64,000 bases of DNA from Prevotellaceae bacterium (GTDB lineage: Bacteria; Bacteroidota; Bacteroidia; Bacteroidales; Bacteroidaceae). Each line of letters starts with the position of its first letter. Positions within the stretch are counted from its first letter, which is position 1. Of this stretch, positions 28,781 through 38,947 are shown one piece after another. Below the pieces are notes generated by a model. That model searched no databases. It was not told the DNA's origin and saw only the letters and a list, made by a program, of their open reading frames with translations. Position numbers and translations under genes: made by a program. The DNA lies in the NCBI GenBank assembly GCA_031262785.1, contig JAISHB010000127.1, forward strand, positions 1 through 64,000, written 5' to 3'.

Positions 28781-31402
28781 TCACTTGCCTTTGACAATCT
28801 TTTTAATATCGTTGAGCTTGTTGAGCGCCATCAGCGGGGTGAGGCTGTCGATGTCTAAGTGGAGCACCTCGTCGCGTATTTGACAGAGCACCGGATCGTC
28901 CAACTGGAAGAAGCTCAGTTGCATGCCGCCGCGTGTTTCGCTCACTTGGGTCAGCGGTTTGGCCGGTACGGTGCCGGTTTGGCGGTTGTTGGCCTCGAGT
29001 TGCTTTAAGATGTCATCGGCGCGTTTGACAATGCTCTTGGGCATGCCCGCCATCTTGGCCACATGAATACCGAACGAGTGTTCACTGCCCCCACGCACCA
29101 GCTTGCGCAGGAAAAGGATGCGGTTGTCCACCTCCTTGACCGACACGTTGTAGTTTTTGATGCGCGGAAAGCTCTTTTCCATCTCGTTGAGTTCGTGGTA
29201 GTGGGTGGCAAACAACGTGCGTGCCTTGGCTTTGGGATGTTCGTGGATGTATTCGACAATAGCCCAGGCAATGGAGATGCCGTCGTAGGTGGAGGTGCCC
29301 CGTCCCAATTCGTCGAAAAGCACCAGGCTGCGCGCCGACAGGTTGTTCAGGATGTCGGCCGCCTCGTTCATCTCCACCATAAAGGTAGATTCTCCGGCCG
29401 AGATGTTGTCGCTGGCTCCCACGCGGGTAAATATCTTGTCGACCAGTCCGATGTGTGCACTTTCGGCCGGCACAAAACTGCCCACTTGTGCCAGCAACGT
29501 AATCAGTGCTGTTTGGCGCAGCAAGGCCGACTTACCCGCCATGTTGGGGCCGGTGAGGATGATGATTTGCTGACTTTTGTCGTCGAGTAGTACGTCGTTG
29601 GCGATATAGGGTTCACCCACGGGAAGCTGCTGCTCGATGACCGGATGGCGTCCCTGCCGGATGTCGAGCAAATTGCTCTCGTCGAGCACCGGACGGATGT
29701 AGTGATTGGCCTGCGCCACCCGGGCAAACGACAGCAGGCAATCCATGCGGGCAATCTGCGTGGCGTTGATCTGGATGGCGGGAATGTATTCGAGCAATGC
29801 CCGCATCAACTCGGTGTAGAGGCGTGTTTCGAGCACAGCTATCTTCTCTTCGGCGCCCAAGATTTTCTCTTCGTACTCTTTCAGCTCTTGGGTGATGTAG
29901 CGCTCGGCATTCACGAGTGTCTGTTTGCGTATCCACTGGGCGGGCACCTTCTCTTTGTGGATGTTGCGCACCTCGATGTAGTAGCCGAACACGTTGTTGT
30001 AGGCAATCTTGAGGCTGGGAATGCCGGTGGCTTCGCTTTCGCGCTGTTGCATCTGCAGCAGGTACTCTTTTCCGGAGTAGGCCAGCGTGCGCAGTTCGTC
30101 CAATTCGTCGTTTACCCCTTTTTTTATCACGCCTCCTTTGTTGAGAAGCAGCGGCGGGTCGCCAATGATTTCGCGCTCGATGCGGTCGCGGATGGAGGCG
30201 CACACGTTGAGCTGTTCGCCCATGCGGTTCAGGGCGGCGTTGTCTGCCTCCATCGCGGCTTTCTTGATGGGCTCGATGGCTTGGAGTGCCAGTTTGAGCG
30301 TCACCATCTCACGGGGCGAGATGCGCCCTACGGCCGCCTTGGCGAGGATGCGTTCGAGGTCACCGATGCGGTGGAGCTGTTCTTCAATCAGCTCTTTGAA
30401 GTCGGGACGGCGGAAGAAATACTCCACCACGTTGAGGCGTTCCTGGATGGGCTGCAACTCTTTGAGCGGAAAGAGCAGCCAGCGTCGCATCAAGCGGGCG
30501 CCCATGGCGCTGATGGTGTGGTCCATCACACCCAGCAGGCTGCTGCCCTCTTCGTTCATGGGGGCGATGAGTTCGAGGTTGCGGGCGGTGAACTTGTCGA
30601 TGCGTACATAGCGTTCCTCTTCGATGCGTGCCAAGCCGGTGATGTGACCAATTTGGGTGTGCTCCGTGTAGAGGAGGTATTGCAGGATAGCCCCCGCCGC
30701 CACAATGGCAAGGGGTAGCTGTTCAATGCCGAATCCTTTGAGGTTTTGGGTGTCGAAGTGTTTAAGCAGTCGCTCGCGGGCGGCGCTCTGGGTGAAGACC
30801 CAGTCTTCGAGGCTGTCGGTGAGCAGCAGCTTGTTGTCGAACAGGCTTTGGAATTGACCGCGCCGGCCGCGCTGGCAGAGCACCTCTTTGGGGGCGAAGC
30901 TGCCCAGCAGCTTGTCGACGTAGTCGGTGGTGCCTTCGGCAGCGAGGAACTGGCCGGTGGAGATGTCTAAGAAAGCGACCCCACACATGCTCTTGCCTAA
31001 GTGTACGGCGGCCAACCAGTTGTTTTCGCGGTAGTTGAGGATGTTGTCGTTGATGGCCACGCCCGGGGTGACTAATTCGGTGATGCCCCGCTTGACCAAT
31101 TTCTTGGTTAGGCGCGGGTCTTCCAGCTGGTCGCAGATGGCCACGCAGTGGCCTGCCCTCACTAACTTGGGAAGGTAGGTATCCAAGGCATGATAGGGGA
31201 ATCCGGCCATCTCGATGGTCTTTGCCTGGCCGTTGTTTCGTTTGGTGAGCGTGATGCCCAGTATTTCGGCTGCCTTGACGGCATCGGTGGAATAGGTTTC
31301 GTAGAAATCTCCGCAACGAAACAGCATAATGGCATGAGGATGTATGGCTTTCAGCTCCATGAATTGCTTCATCATGGGGGTGAGCACTATCTCTTCTTTC
31401 AC
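28781..31402 (-). CDS. mutS: DNA mismatch repair protein MutS
   Basis: [71 protein letters not shown] start at 31402 preferred, since an apparent -7 box overlaps the longer ORF at 31456-31463. Confidence 0.95.
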   Translation of the reverse strand: MKEEIVLTPMMKQFMELKAIHPHAIMLFRCGDFYETYSTDAVKAAEILGITLTKRNNGQAKTIEMAGFPYHALDTYLPKLVRAGHCVAICDQLEDPRLTKKLVKRGITELVTPGVAINDNILNYRENNWLAAVHLGKSMCGVAFLDISTGQFLAAEGTTDYVDKLLGSFAPKEVLCQRGRRGQFQSLFDNKLLLTDSLEDWVFTQSAARERLLKHFDTQNLKGFGIEQLPLAIVAAGAILQYLLYTEHTQIGHITGLARIEEERYVRIDKFTARNLELIAPMNEEGSSLLGVMDHTISAMGARLMRRWLLFPLKELQPIQERLNVVEYFFRRPDFKELIEEQLHRIGDLERILAKAAVGRISPREMVTLKLALQAIEPIKKAAMEADNAALNRMGEQLNVCASIRDRIEREIIGDPPLLLNKGGVIKKGVNDELDELRTLAYSGKEYLLQMQQRESEATGIPSLKIAYNNVFGYYIEVRNIHKEKVPAQWIRKQTLVNAERYITQELKEYEEKILGAEEKIAVLETRLYTELMRALLEYIPAIQINATQIARMDCLLSFARVAQANHYIRPVLDESNLLDIRQGRHPVIEQQLPVGEPYIANDVLLDDKSQQIIILTGPNMAGKSALLRQTALITLLAQVGSFVPAESAHIGLVDKIFTRVGASDNISAGESTFMVEMNEAADILNNLSARSLVLFDELGRGTSTYDGISIAWAIVEYIHEHPKAKARTLFATHYHELNEMEKSFPRIKNYNVSVKEVDNRILFLRKLVRGGSEHSFGIHVAKMAGMPKSIVKRADDILKQLEANNRQTGTVPAKPLTQVSETRGGMQLSFFQLDDPVLCQIRDEVLHLDIDSLTPLMALNKLNDIKKIVKGK

Positions 31403-31586
31403 GGTATGAATCTTGTTTTTAATCAATAGAGTAATGGATCTGTTGGGAATGGTCACAAAGGTAGCTCTTTTTTGCAAAAATGCCTTGCCGCAGGAGGGCA
31501 TTACTTAAAAAGCGAATAAACTCACTAAAAGAGGTTATAAAATTGTTTTTTTTAGGGTCGATACTTGCGGGTTTTTTAAAGAGCCG

Positions 31587-31744
31587 TATCTTTGCAACGT
31601 GTTTTTCATAGTATTAGATTTAAGGTTAACAAAGGTTGGAGTACAGCGGTACTCCTTTTTTTTGCCTTTAAGGAAACATGAGTAGAACACCGACTTAGTT
31701 GCGTCTAAAAAAAGGGTGTGTCGAGGACGACACGCCCTTTTTTT
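31587..31744 (+). ncRNA. Candidate small RNA or orphan leader: -7 box TATCTTTG followed by two intrinsic terminators
   Basis: CTTG-N19-TATCTTTG (31564-31594); hairpin GGAGTAC-AGCG-GTACTCC + T8 (31638-31663); second hairpin GGGTGTGTCG-AGGA-CGACACGCCC + T7 (31714-31744); only a 6-codon ORF inside. Confidence 0.5.
31714..31744 (+). terminator. Intrinsic terminator, possibly bidirectional
   Basis: 10-bp stem (one wobble) flanked by A7 upstream and T7 downstream. Confidence 0.8.
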
Positions 31745-31767
31745 GTGCCGTTGCACTTTGCGGCAAT

Positions 31768-32170
31768 GATTCCCCGTCGTGGGAAAGGCTCGGTGGGTGC
31801 AAGAACAAGGTTATTTTTGTGAGGGAAAGACAGTTTGTGCATACAAACAAGCTTGCCTTCGTTGCGGAAAATCTGCTTTTGCATAAAAAGAGCCTTTCCC
31901 ACAGGTGGGAAACCTTGTTTTCGGAGAAAAAGTGGCTTCCCCAATTTGTTAAAACGTAGATCTGTCCGAAGGACAAGCTTTCCCAATTTAGGGAACCGTA
32001 TACACATCCAAAAAGTAGCTTTCCCAATTTAGGGAACCGTATACATATCCAAAAGGTAGCTTTCCCATTTTAGGGAATCGTATACATATCCAAAAAAGTA
32101 ACTTTCCCAACTTTGGGAGAGTTACTTTTTGTGGGAAAACAAGGTTTCCCACACGCATACCCCACCCCCA
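31768..32170. repeat. Array C: degenerate 41-43 bp tandem repeat, about 9 units, last partial
   Basis: Units start near 31768, 31810, 31851, 31892, 31935, 31977, 32018, 32059, 32101; best copies GCTTTCCCAATTTAGGGAACCGTATACATATCCAAAAGGTA; TTTCCC...GGGAAA dyad in most. Confidence 0.85.
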
Positions 32171-32171
32171 C

Positions 32172-32214
32172 AAAAAAAACTCCTCCCGATGCAACCGATG
32201 CATCGGGAGGAGTT
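32172..32214 (-). terminator. Rho-independent terminator of the OmpA-family gene
   Basis: 16-bp perfect stem AACTCCTCCCGATGCA/TGCATCGGGAGGAGTT (32178-32193/32199-32214); A-tract 32172-32179 reads as T8 on the minus strand. Confidence 0.93.
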
Positions 32215-32253
32215 ACGTGTTGTACACGTTTAGTAAATCGTTGATTACTCGCT

Positions 32254-33417
32254 TTATTCTACGTTATCCGTTTTGTCTGTAATGGTGCAAATGCTTACGC
32301 GGTTCCAGTCGGGTTCGGAGAACATGTCACCGACGCCCTGGCCTTCGGCCGTGATGCGTTTGGCATCAATACGATACTTGGTGGTGAGAATCTTCTGCAC
32401 AGCCTCGGCACGTTGCTTGGCGATGCGTTCGTTCACCTCTACACTACCTTCGGGCGAAGCGTAGCCTTTAATCGTCACCGTTGTTTCGGGGTGCTTGTTC
32501 ATGTAGGAAGCTACGCGCTCTACATTGGGCAGTTGCGAAGCATCAATGGTGACGCGACCCTGCTTGAAGGTAACGATGGTTTCGGGGATGCGCACGCTGT
32601 TGGTCTCCACCACGGTTTCCACAGGGATTTCGCGGTTGTTGCACTCCTCAAGTGCCCTTTTCAGATCGTCGATGGCTTGTGCATCGCGGCCGATCTGGTT
32701 GTTTTTGTTGCTCAACTCGCCGCGCAAGCTGTTGATCGACGCATTCAGGTTGTCAATCTCTGCCTGATTGTAGGTTTGAACCTTCGTCAGGTGATGCTCG
32801 CCTGTGCTGCACACGAAGTGATAGGTCAAACCGGCGGTCAGCTCAAAGACGGCGTTGTTGGCATTGAATCGACTGGCACTCTGCGGCATGTCGCCCTGCA
32901 TGTCGTAAATCAAGGCAGGTTTCAGCGCCAACGTCCAGGCTTTTTGTTCGCCCAAGTTGAAGTTGAGGTTCAACCCCATGCGGGTAGACCACGAATTGCT
33001 GTCGCCTGTGCCGTTTACGTAGCCGTGCAACCAACCAATACCAGCCACCGCTTCGATTTCGAACAGGCGGGGTGTACCGTTGTAGGCCGAGAAGAGATTC
33101 ATCAGGTTGATTCTACCCAATGCACTTACTTCCGAAGCATCGAAAGCGGTTTTGCTAAATGAAGTATTCACATACGTCATACCTTGCAACGTAGCACCCA
33201 CAATGGGGGTAAGCTGCTTGTCGAGGTGAAGCCCGAAGGCCGGACGGGCGTTCTTGAAGAACGCACTGTGAGTGAGAGGGGTAACTGCTCCAACATTGAG
33301 GCCTAACGCCCAGTTGTCGCCGAATTTGGTACCTTGGATAACATTCTGAGCATTCAGGGCGAATGCTCCCATTACTAAAGCGAAGGAAAATACGATTTTC
33401 TTCATAATTGGTTTCAA
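32254..33417 (-). CDS. OmpA family outer-membrane protein
   Basis: Signal peptide; beta-barrel N-half; C-terminal TVTIKGYASPEGSVEVNERIAKQRAEAV. Confidence 0.92.
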   Translation of the reverse strand: MKPIMKKIVFSFALVMGAFALNAQNVIQGTKFGDNWALGLNVGAVTPLTHSAFFKNARPAFGLHLDKQLTPIVGATLQGMTYVNTSFSKTAFDASEVSALGRINLMNLFSAYNGTPRLFEIEAVAGIGWLHGYVNGTGDSNSWSTRMGLNLNFNLGEQKAWTLALKPALIYDMQGDMPQSASRFNANNAVFELTAGLTYHFVCSTGEHHLTKVQTYNQAEIDNLNASINSLRGELSNKNNQIGRDAQAIDDLKRALEECNNREIPVETVVETNSVRIPETIVTFKQGRVTIDASQLPNVERVASYMNKHPETTVTIKGYASPEGSVEVNERIAKQRAEAVQKILTTKYRIDAKRITAEGQGVGDMFSEPDWNRVSICTITDKTDNVE

Positions 33418-33639
33418 TTTAAATGTTTATAAATAAAGAAAAAATCACGTTTTATTTTTAATTCCACATCTGCACTGTAGACGCTGGGAGATAAGATTTT
33501 CCAGTCATTGCTTTTTGGCACAATGTCATTCATAAACATCTCTATCGCCCCTTTGTTCACAAAGCAGTTTTGGTTATTTATGTTTTATGTAAGTTTGTTG
33601 GTGATGTTAACGAACGATTAACCCCGTTAAAATCGGGCG

Positions 33640-33670
33640 CAAAGATAAACGATTCGATTGATATGGCAAA
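33640..33670 (-). promoter_or_regulatory. Bacteroidetes-type promoter upstream of OmpA-family gene
   Basis: On minus strand TTTG-N19-TATCTTTG, matching the Bacteroides consensus TTTG-N19-21-TAnnTTTG. Confidence 0.75.
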
Positions 33671-33690
33671 CAGGGTAGAACAGAAAAAAA

Positions 33691-34878
33691 TCATTGGCCG
33701 GCGTAGGACACCTTATCTAATATCCCGCTCAGATAGGCAATGGCCACTCCGTAGTTGGTCATGGGAATGCCCTGCGTGCGAGCCTGCCCGATGCGATGAA
33801 GCACATACCGGCGGTTAAACATGCAGGCGCCACACTGAATGACAAGTTGATAGGCCGACAGATCGGCGGGAAAATCGTTGCCCGAGACCACATCGATGCG
33901 CAACGCTTTCCCCACGCGGGCGCGTAACATGCCGGGCAACTTCTCCCGCCCGATGTCTTCGGTGAGCGGCGCATGCGTGCAAGCCTCGGCAATCAACACG
34001 CGCGAGTGCTCGGTGAGCCGCCCGATGGCAGCTGCGCTCTCTATATAATAATGTATATCTCCCTTGTATCCGGCAAAAAGCACCGAGAAAGAGGTGAGCA
34101 AACTCTCCGGCGGCTTCTGCTGGTAGACGGTGCGGAACACCTGCGAGTCGGTGATGATAAGATGTGGCGGATGTGCCAAGGCTTGCAGCGTTTGGGCTAA
34201 CTTATCGGTGGTACAACTCATCACCAAACACTTCTTGTCGAGCAGTTCGCGCAGGGTTTGCACCTGCGGCAAGATGAGGCGTCCTTTGGGTGCCTGGATG
34301 TCCTGCGGCATCACCAGCAACACCAAATCTCCCTCGCCGGCAAGTCCTCCAGTGATGGTTTGTGCGTCGAACTCCCCGGGAAGTTTGGCCATAATAGCCC
34401 GACGGATGTCGTCCATGCCGATGCCCTCTTTGGCGCTGACCACCAAGGGGATTTCCCCGCAAAGTTGTTCGATGCGGCGCACTTGCACCTGTGTGTCGAT
34501 GCGGATGTCGGCTTTGTTCAGCACAAGGATAGTGGGAATTCCCACTCCTTCGAGTTTCTCCTTCCACTCCTTGTCGATGGCCTCGCCCTCGCAGAGCAGC
34601 AGGGCGATGTCGCTCTTCTCCACCATCTGCAAGGTGCGCTCCACCCGCAGCTCGCCCAAGCTGCCGCTGTCGTCGAATCCCGGGGTGTCAATCAACAAAC
34701 AGGCACCCAGGGGATAGATTTCCATGGCTTTCTGTACGGGGTCGGTGGTGGTGCCGGGGGTGGGCGAAACCAATGCGGTGTCTTGTCCGGTTAGCGCATT
34801 GATGAGGGAAGACTTCCCGCTGTTTCGGCGCCCGAACAGCGCGATGTGCAAACGATTGGCGTTGGGAGTGCGATGCAT
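33691..34878 (-). CDS. hydF: [FeFe] hydrogenase H-cluster maturation GTPase HydF
   Basis: IALFGRRNSGKSSLINALTGQDTALVSPTPGTTTDPV; C-terminal cysteine-containing region (HAPLTED..., QCGACMFNRR). Confidence 0.93.
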   Translation of the reverse strand: MHRTPNANRLHIALFGRRNSGKSSLINALTGQDTALVSPTPGTTTDPVQKAMEIYPLGACLLIDTPGFDDSGSLGELRVERTLQMVEKSDIALLLCEGEAIDKEWKEKLEGVGIPTILVLNKADIRIDTQVQVRRIEQLCGEIPLVVSAKEGIGMDDIRRAIMAKLPGEFDAQTITGGLAGEGDLVLLVMPQDIQAPKGRLILPQVQTLRELLDKKCLVMSCTTDKLAQTLQALAHPPHLIITDSQVFRTVYQQKPPESLLTSFSVLFAGYKGDIHYYIESAAAIGRLTEHSRVLIAEACTHAPLTEDIGREKLPGMLRARVGKALRIDVVSGNDFPADLSAYQLVIQCGACMFNRRYVLHRIGQARTQGIPMTNYGVAIAYLSGILDKVSYAGQ

Positions 34879-34967
34879 ACTTTTTATTTATTATCGGACA
34901 AATGTACAACGTTTTCCGATAATTGTAGGGAGGATAGCGTTTTTTATGTAATTTTGCGCAGAACTAA

Positions 34968-36275
34968 ATGAATAGAGCCATGTATATTGATAAGCTTCAG
35001 CTAAAAAACTTCCGTTGCTACGAGCAAATTGACGTAGCATTTCATCCCCGCTTCAATGTGTTTGTGGGAGTAAACGGAACGGGAAAAACCTCCATGTTAG
35101 AGGCGCTCCGTATCGCTATCGGCTCACTTTTTCTGGGCGTTGATAAATATAAAGAGAAAATAGCTAGCCCCAGTATCCTGCTTGATGATGCGCGCTTAGC
35201 CAATCTTGAGGCGCAATATCCTGTAGTTATTCAAGCTGAGGGCGTTTTGGAAGCAATACCGGATGCTTCGCCTTACCCAATATTTAGGGAACAATCCTTG
35301 GATACCATGGAAGGCAATGCCCGCATAGTTTGGGAACGCTCTTTGGATACCAGAAGAGGTAATACCCGCTCGTTGAAAGCAAAAGAGATAAAGAATTACT
35401 CTTTACAGATGCAAAAGAAGATTCGTCAAGCGGATACCGTCAATATCCCTTTGGTAACCTATTACTCCACCGATCGTTTTAAGAAAGAGCGGAAAGACTA
35501 CGGTATTGAGCCTGATGGTAGTCGTTTGCGCGGCTATTTCAATGCGCTGGACCCCACAACAAACATCAAGTTCTTTCTCGACTTGTATTATACCGAAACA
35601 CTTTCAGTGCTTCAGCAACAAACCACCCATTCTGCAGTGTTGGAGGCTGTGAATGAGGCTGTGAAGAAATGTATTGATTGCGATGACTTGTTCTTTGATA
35701 TCAAGTTAGGGGAATTGTTGCTTGTTCAACGCGACTCACACGAACGCATGCCGTTTCATTTATTATCCGATGGCGTACGCAGCATGTTGGCGCTTGTGAT
35801 GGAGATGGCTTTCCGATGTTACCTGTTAAACCCGCATTTTGGCAAAGAGGCAGCCCTGAAAACAACCGGTGTAGTGCTTCTTGATGAAATAGATCTGCAT
35901 TTGCATCCGCAATGGCAGAAAAAGGTGATTGGTGATTTGCGTTCCGCCTTTCCGCAACTTCAGTTTATCGTAACCACGCACGCCCCGCTGGTTATCGGCT
36001 CCTTGAACGACGGGAAAATTTTCAGTATAAAGGGAAACGACGTATATGACTTTCCTTTACAGCATGGAAGAGATGCCAATTACATCCTAAATGAACTTGG
36101 CGTAGCCGAAATGGACGAGCGCATAAAGAATGATTTGGCCAACTATTACCTTTTAATAGAGGAGGGCAAGGGGGGAAGCACAAATGCCTTGGCTTTGAGG
36201 CAGGAACTTGAAGAATTACTGGGGATAGATCATACCGCGTTGCAAAGGGCGGATATGATGCTAAGTTTCTTTTAG
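34968..36275 (+). CDS. AAA family ATPase, PtuA-like (Septu)
   Basis: Walker A VGVNGTGKTSMLEALRIA; VVLLDEIDLHLHPQWQKKVIGDLRSAFPQLQFIVTTHAPLVIGSL; directly followed by an HNH gene. Confidence 0.82.
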   Translation: MNRAMYIDKLQLKNFRCYEQIDVAFHPRFNVFVGVNGTGKTSMLEALRIAIGSLFLGVDKYKEKIASPSILLDDARLANLEAQYPVVIQAEGVLEAIPDASPYPIFREQSLDTMEGNARIVWERSLDTRRGNTRSLKAKEIKNYSLQMQKKIRQADTVNIPLVTYYSTDRFKKERKDYGIEPDGSRLRGYFNALDPTTNIKFFLDLYYTETLSVLQQQTTHSAVLEAVNEAVKKCIDCDDLFFDIKLGELLLVQRDSHERMPFHLLSDGVRSMLALVMEMAFRCYLLNPHFGKEAALKTTGVVLLDEIDLHLHPQWQKKVIGDLRSAFPQLQFIVTTHAPLVIGSLNDGKIFSIKGNDVYDFPLQHGRDANYILNELGVAEMDERIKNDLANYYLLIEEGKGGSTNALALRQELEELLGIDHTALQRADMMLSFF

Positions 36276-36280
36276 GAGGT

Positions 36281-36994
36281 GTGGGGATGCGTTATATAAA
36301 GAAAGGCAAGGAGCCTGCCTACATGTCTGAGTGGAAAAAACAGCGGAATCAAATGGATCCGCCACAGTCACTTTCGTACAACCAATTTGATCGTAAGGCT
36401 GCGTTAAATGAGCAGCTTCGCAAGGAACAACATTTCATCTGTTGCTATTGCCAACAACGGATCACTCATTTTCAAGGCGACAAGACTGGTGGTGCACATA
36501 ATGAGCACCTCATACCTGAAAAAGGAGTGTACGGTATTTTTGAAAAGCAGATGGATTACCAAAATTTGTACGCTTGTTGCATAGATTCTCGTGGGTTGAA
36601 GAAGAAAGAAAGAAGCAAACGACATTGTGGAGAAGCAAAAGAGGATAAATTGATACGGGGGTTTATTCAAGAAGAAACATGTAGCAGTTTCTTTCGATAT
36701 AATACCTTGGGAGAAATCATACCAAATGGCCCGTATAGGCAATGGAAAGAATATTTGGAAAAGAAAGTGTCTCTTTCGCAAGATTTGAAGGAGGCAGTAG
36801 AAGCTATTGATGTTTTGAATCTAAACTGCCATTCTTTAGTGGCGGACAGAAAAGCAGAGCAAGAAAAACTGATTCCCCTCCTGATTAAACTTCCTAAAGC
36901 AACTGTGAATGCGAAAATAGCGGAATATGAAGCGGCGGAAATGTATCCCCGCTACTTAGATATGCTCTTATATTTTATGAAGCAAAAGAAATAG
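36281..36994 (+). CDS. HNH endonuclease, PtuB-like (TIGR02646-type)
   Basis: FICCYCQQRI...AHNEHLIPEKG...DYQNLYACC; 5-nt gap after the ATPase gene. Confidence 0.82.
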   Translation: MGMRYIKKGKEPAYMSEWKKQRNQMDPPQSLSYNQFDRKAALNEQLRKEQHFICCYCQQRITHFQGDKTGGAHNEHLIPEKGVYGIFEKQMDYQNLYACCIDSRGLKKKERSKRHCGEAKEDKLIRGFIQEETCSSFFRYNTLGEIIPNGPYRQWKEYLEKKVSLSQDLKEAVEAIDVLNLNCHSLVADRKAEQEKLIPLLIKLPKATVNAKIAEYEAAEMYPRYLDMLLYFMKQKK

Positions 36995-37057
36995 CTATCC
37001 TATAAATAGAGTTAAAGAAAGCATTAATTTTGCGGAACATCTCAACACCCCTTTCTT

Positions 37058-38947
37058 ATGAAACCACTACGATTTATCACACTCCTTTGCCTGATGCTTT
37101 CGGCAAACATGCTGCTTACCGGGCAAATCAAGGTCAACACCACGGCCGAACAGGTCACCCTGTTTATCGAAGGTGCTCAAGTGACCCGCACCAAACAGGT
37201 AACAATCCCTGCGGGCGATGTCACCTTGCTGTTTACCGGACTGTCGCCCTACTTAGATGCCAAAAGCATACAGGTTGGCGTCAAAGGACAACTCACTGTG
37301 ACGGCAGTGAACCGGCAATTCAACTATACCGACAGCTTGGCTGTCAGCGGACAGCAACAACAGCTTCAAGACGAGCTGAAAAAAGTGGAGAAGTTGTTGA
37401 AAGAGCAAAATGCCGCGCTCCAACTCATCAAAGCCGAGCAAGAGATGGTTAAAACCAACTGCACCATCGGCGACAAAACCACCTCGCCCGCGACCATCAA
37501 AGAGATTAATCAATACTATGCCGACCGACAACAAGCGCTGAAGAGTAAAGAGCTGGCTGTTGACCAGCAACTCGCCGAACTCAACCAGCGCAAAAACCAG
37601 CTCACCGGAGAATTGGAACAACTCGCCGGCAGACGCGAGAAACCGATGAGCGAGATAGCCGTTTCCGTTGTTGCACCCGTTGCAGGCACGGCCACTTTCA
37701 CGCTGACCTACTACGTGAAGAATGCCGGCTGGTTCCCCGGCTACGACATCCGCTCCACCGGTCTTACTTCTCCGGTTAGTATCGTTTATAAAGCCAATCT
37801 CTTTCAAAACACACGGGAAGAGTGGAAGAATGTCCGCCTTAAACTTTCGTCGTCAAACCCTTCTGTCGACAATGTAGCGCCCCAACTGCAAACCTATTGG
37901 CTCGATTACGGACTGGCCGCCCCGCGCTACAGTACAAACATAGTAGGAAACACCGTATCCGGAAGGGTAATAGCCGACTCCGACAAAGAGCCGATTATCG
38001 GCGCGTCGGTAATAATACCAGGTACTACCATTGGAACAATTACCGACGTCAACGGGAACTATTCGCTTACTGTTCCCAACGGTGCTAAAAGCCTTGAATT
38101 TGCCTTTATCGGTATGGTGACACAAACAAAGCCCATACAAAGCAGCGTAATGAATGTGACCCTGAAAGAAGATGTGCAAAGGTTGGAGGAGGTGGTGGTG
38201 ACCGGCTATGGCAGTGGACTTACAGGCGCACTACAAGGAAGAGCTGCTGGTATAACAATCCGTGGAAGAGGCACACGATCGGTTAAACAACTCGAAGAAG
38301 AACCCGCCGCGCCGCTTGCCGTAGAGCAAACCCAAACCCAAACGGGTTATGAGTTCGACATTCAACAATCCTACACCATTCCGTCGAACAACAAGCCGGT
38401 GGTTGCCGAAATCGGGCGTTACGAAGTGCCTGCTTCCTACACCTACGAGAGCACTCCCAAGCTCGACAAAGATGCCTTCCTCACCGCCCGCATCACCGAC
38501 TGGGAGCGTCTGAATCTGTTGGAGGGCGAAGCCAATATCTACTTTGAAGAGACCTTCATCGGCAAATCCATTGTGAATGCCGGGCAGCTAAACGACACCC
38601 TCTCCTTCTCGTTGGGACGAGACCGGCGCATTGCGGTGCAACGCACCAAAGAGAAAGCATTCACCTCGCGTCAATTCATCGGTAGCAACCAAACACAATC
38701 GCTCGCCTGGAAGCTTACGGTACGCAACACCCGCCAAGAGCCGGTTACACTCACGTTATACGACCAATTACCCGTCTCGCGGAGCAACGACATCACCGTC
38801 AGCCCCGAAGAGTTGGGAGGCGGCAAGTTAAACGACCAGACCGGCATCATCACCTGGCAACTTACGCTCCGGCCGGGTGAACAACGCGAAATTCCGCTCC
38901 GCTATCGGGTGAAATCTTCCAAATACCGTCGGTTGGTTATCGAATGA
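37058..38947 (+). CDS. DUF4139/MuiA-like protein with an internal carboxypeptidase-regulatory/SusC-like segment
   Basis: TAEQVTLFIEGAQVTRTKQVTIPAG and C-terminal DUF4139-like region; internal SGRVIADSDKEPIIGASVIIPGTTIGTITDVNGNYSLTVP...LEEVVVTGYG. Confidence 0.82.
   Translation: MKPLRFITLLCLMLSANMLLTGQIKVNTTAEQVTLFIEGAQVTRTKQVTIPAGDVTLLFTGLSPYLDAKSIQVGVKGQLTVTAVNRQFNYTDSLAVSGQQQQLQDELKKVEKLLKEQNAALQLIKAEQEMVKTNCTIGDKTTSPATIKEINQYYADRQQALKSKELAVDQQLAELNQRKNQLTGELEQLAGRREKPMSEIAVSVVAPVAGTATFTLTYYVKNAGWFPGYDIRSTGLTSPVSIVYKANLFQNTREEWKNVRLKLSSSNPSVDNVAPQLQTYWLDYGLAAPRYSTNIVGNTVSGRVIADSDKEPIIGASVIIPGTTIGTITDVNGNYSLTVPNGAKSLEFAFIGMVTQTKPIQSSVMNVTLKEDVQRLEEVVVTGYGSGLTGALQGRAAGITIRGRGTRSVKQLEEEPAAPLAVEQTQTQTGYEFDIQQSYTIPSNNKPVVAEIGRYEVPASYTYESTPKLDKDAFLTARITDWERLNLLEGEANIYFEETFIGKSIVNAGQLNDTLSFSLGRDRRIAVQRTKEKAFTSRQFIGSNQTQSLAWKLTVRNTRQEPVTLTLYDQLPVSRSNDITVSPEELGGGKLNDQTGIITWQLTLRPGEQREIPLRYRVKSSKYRRLVIE

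Noticed and set aside
31695-32203. Overlapping minus- and plus-strand ORFs of 65-110 aa (MGKLLFGCVYGSLNWES... and similar)
   Set aside because: They are translations of the 41-bp array C. A period not divisible by three repeats the same peptides across frames; there is no start context or family resemblance.
34968-36994. Retron with PtuAB effectors
   Set aside because: No reverse transcriptase ORF or msr/msd-like structured region in the flanks; called Septu-like instead.
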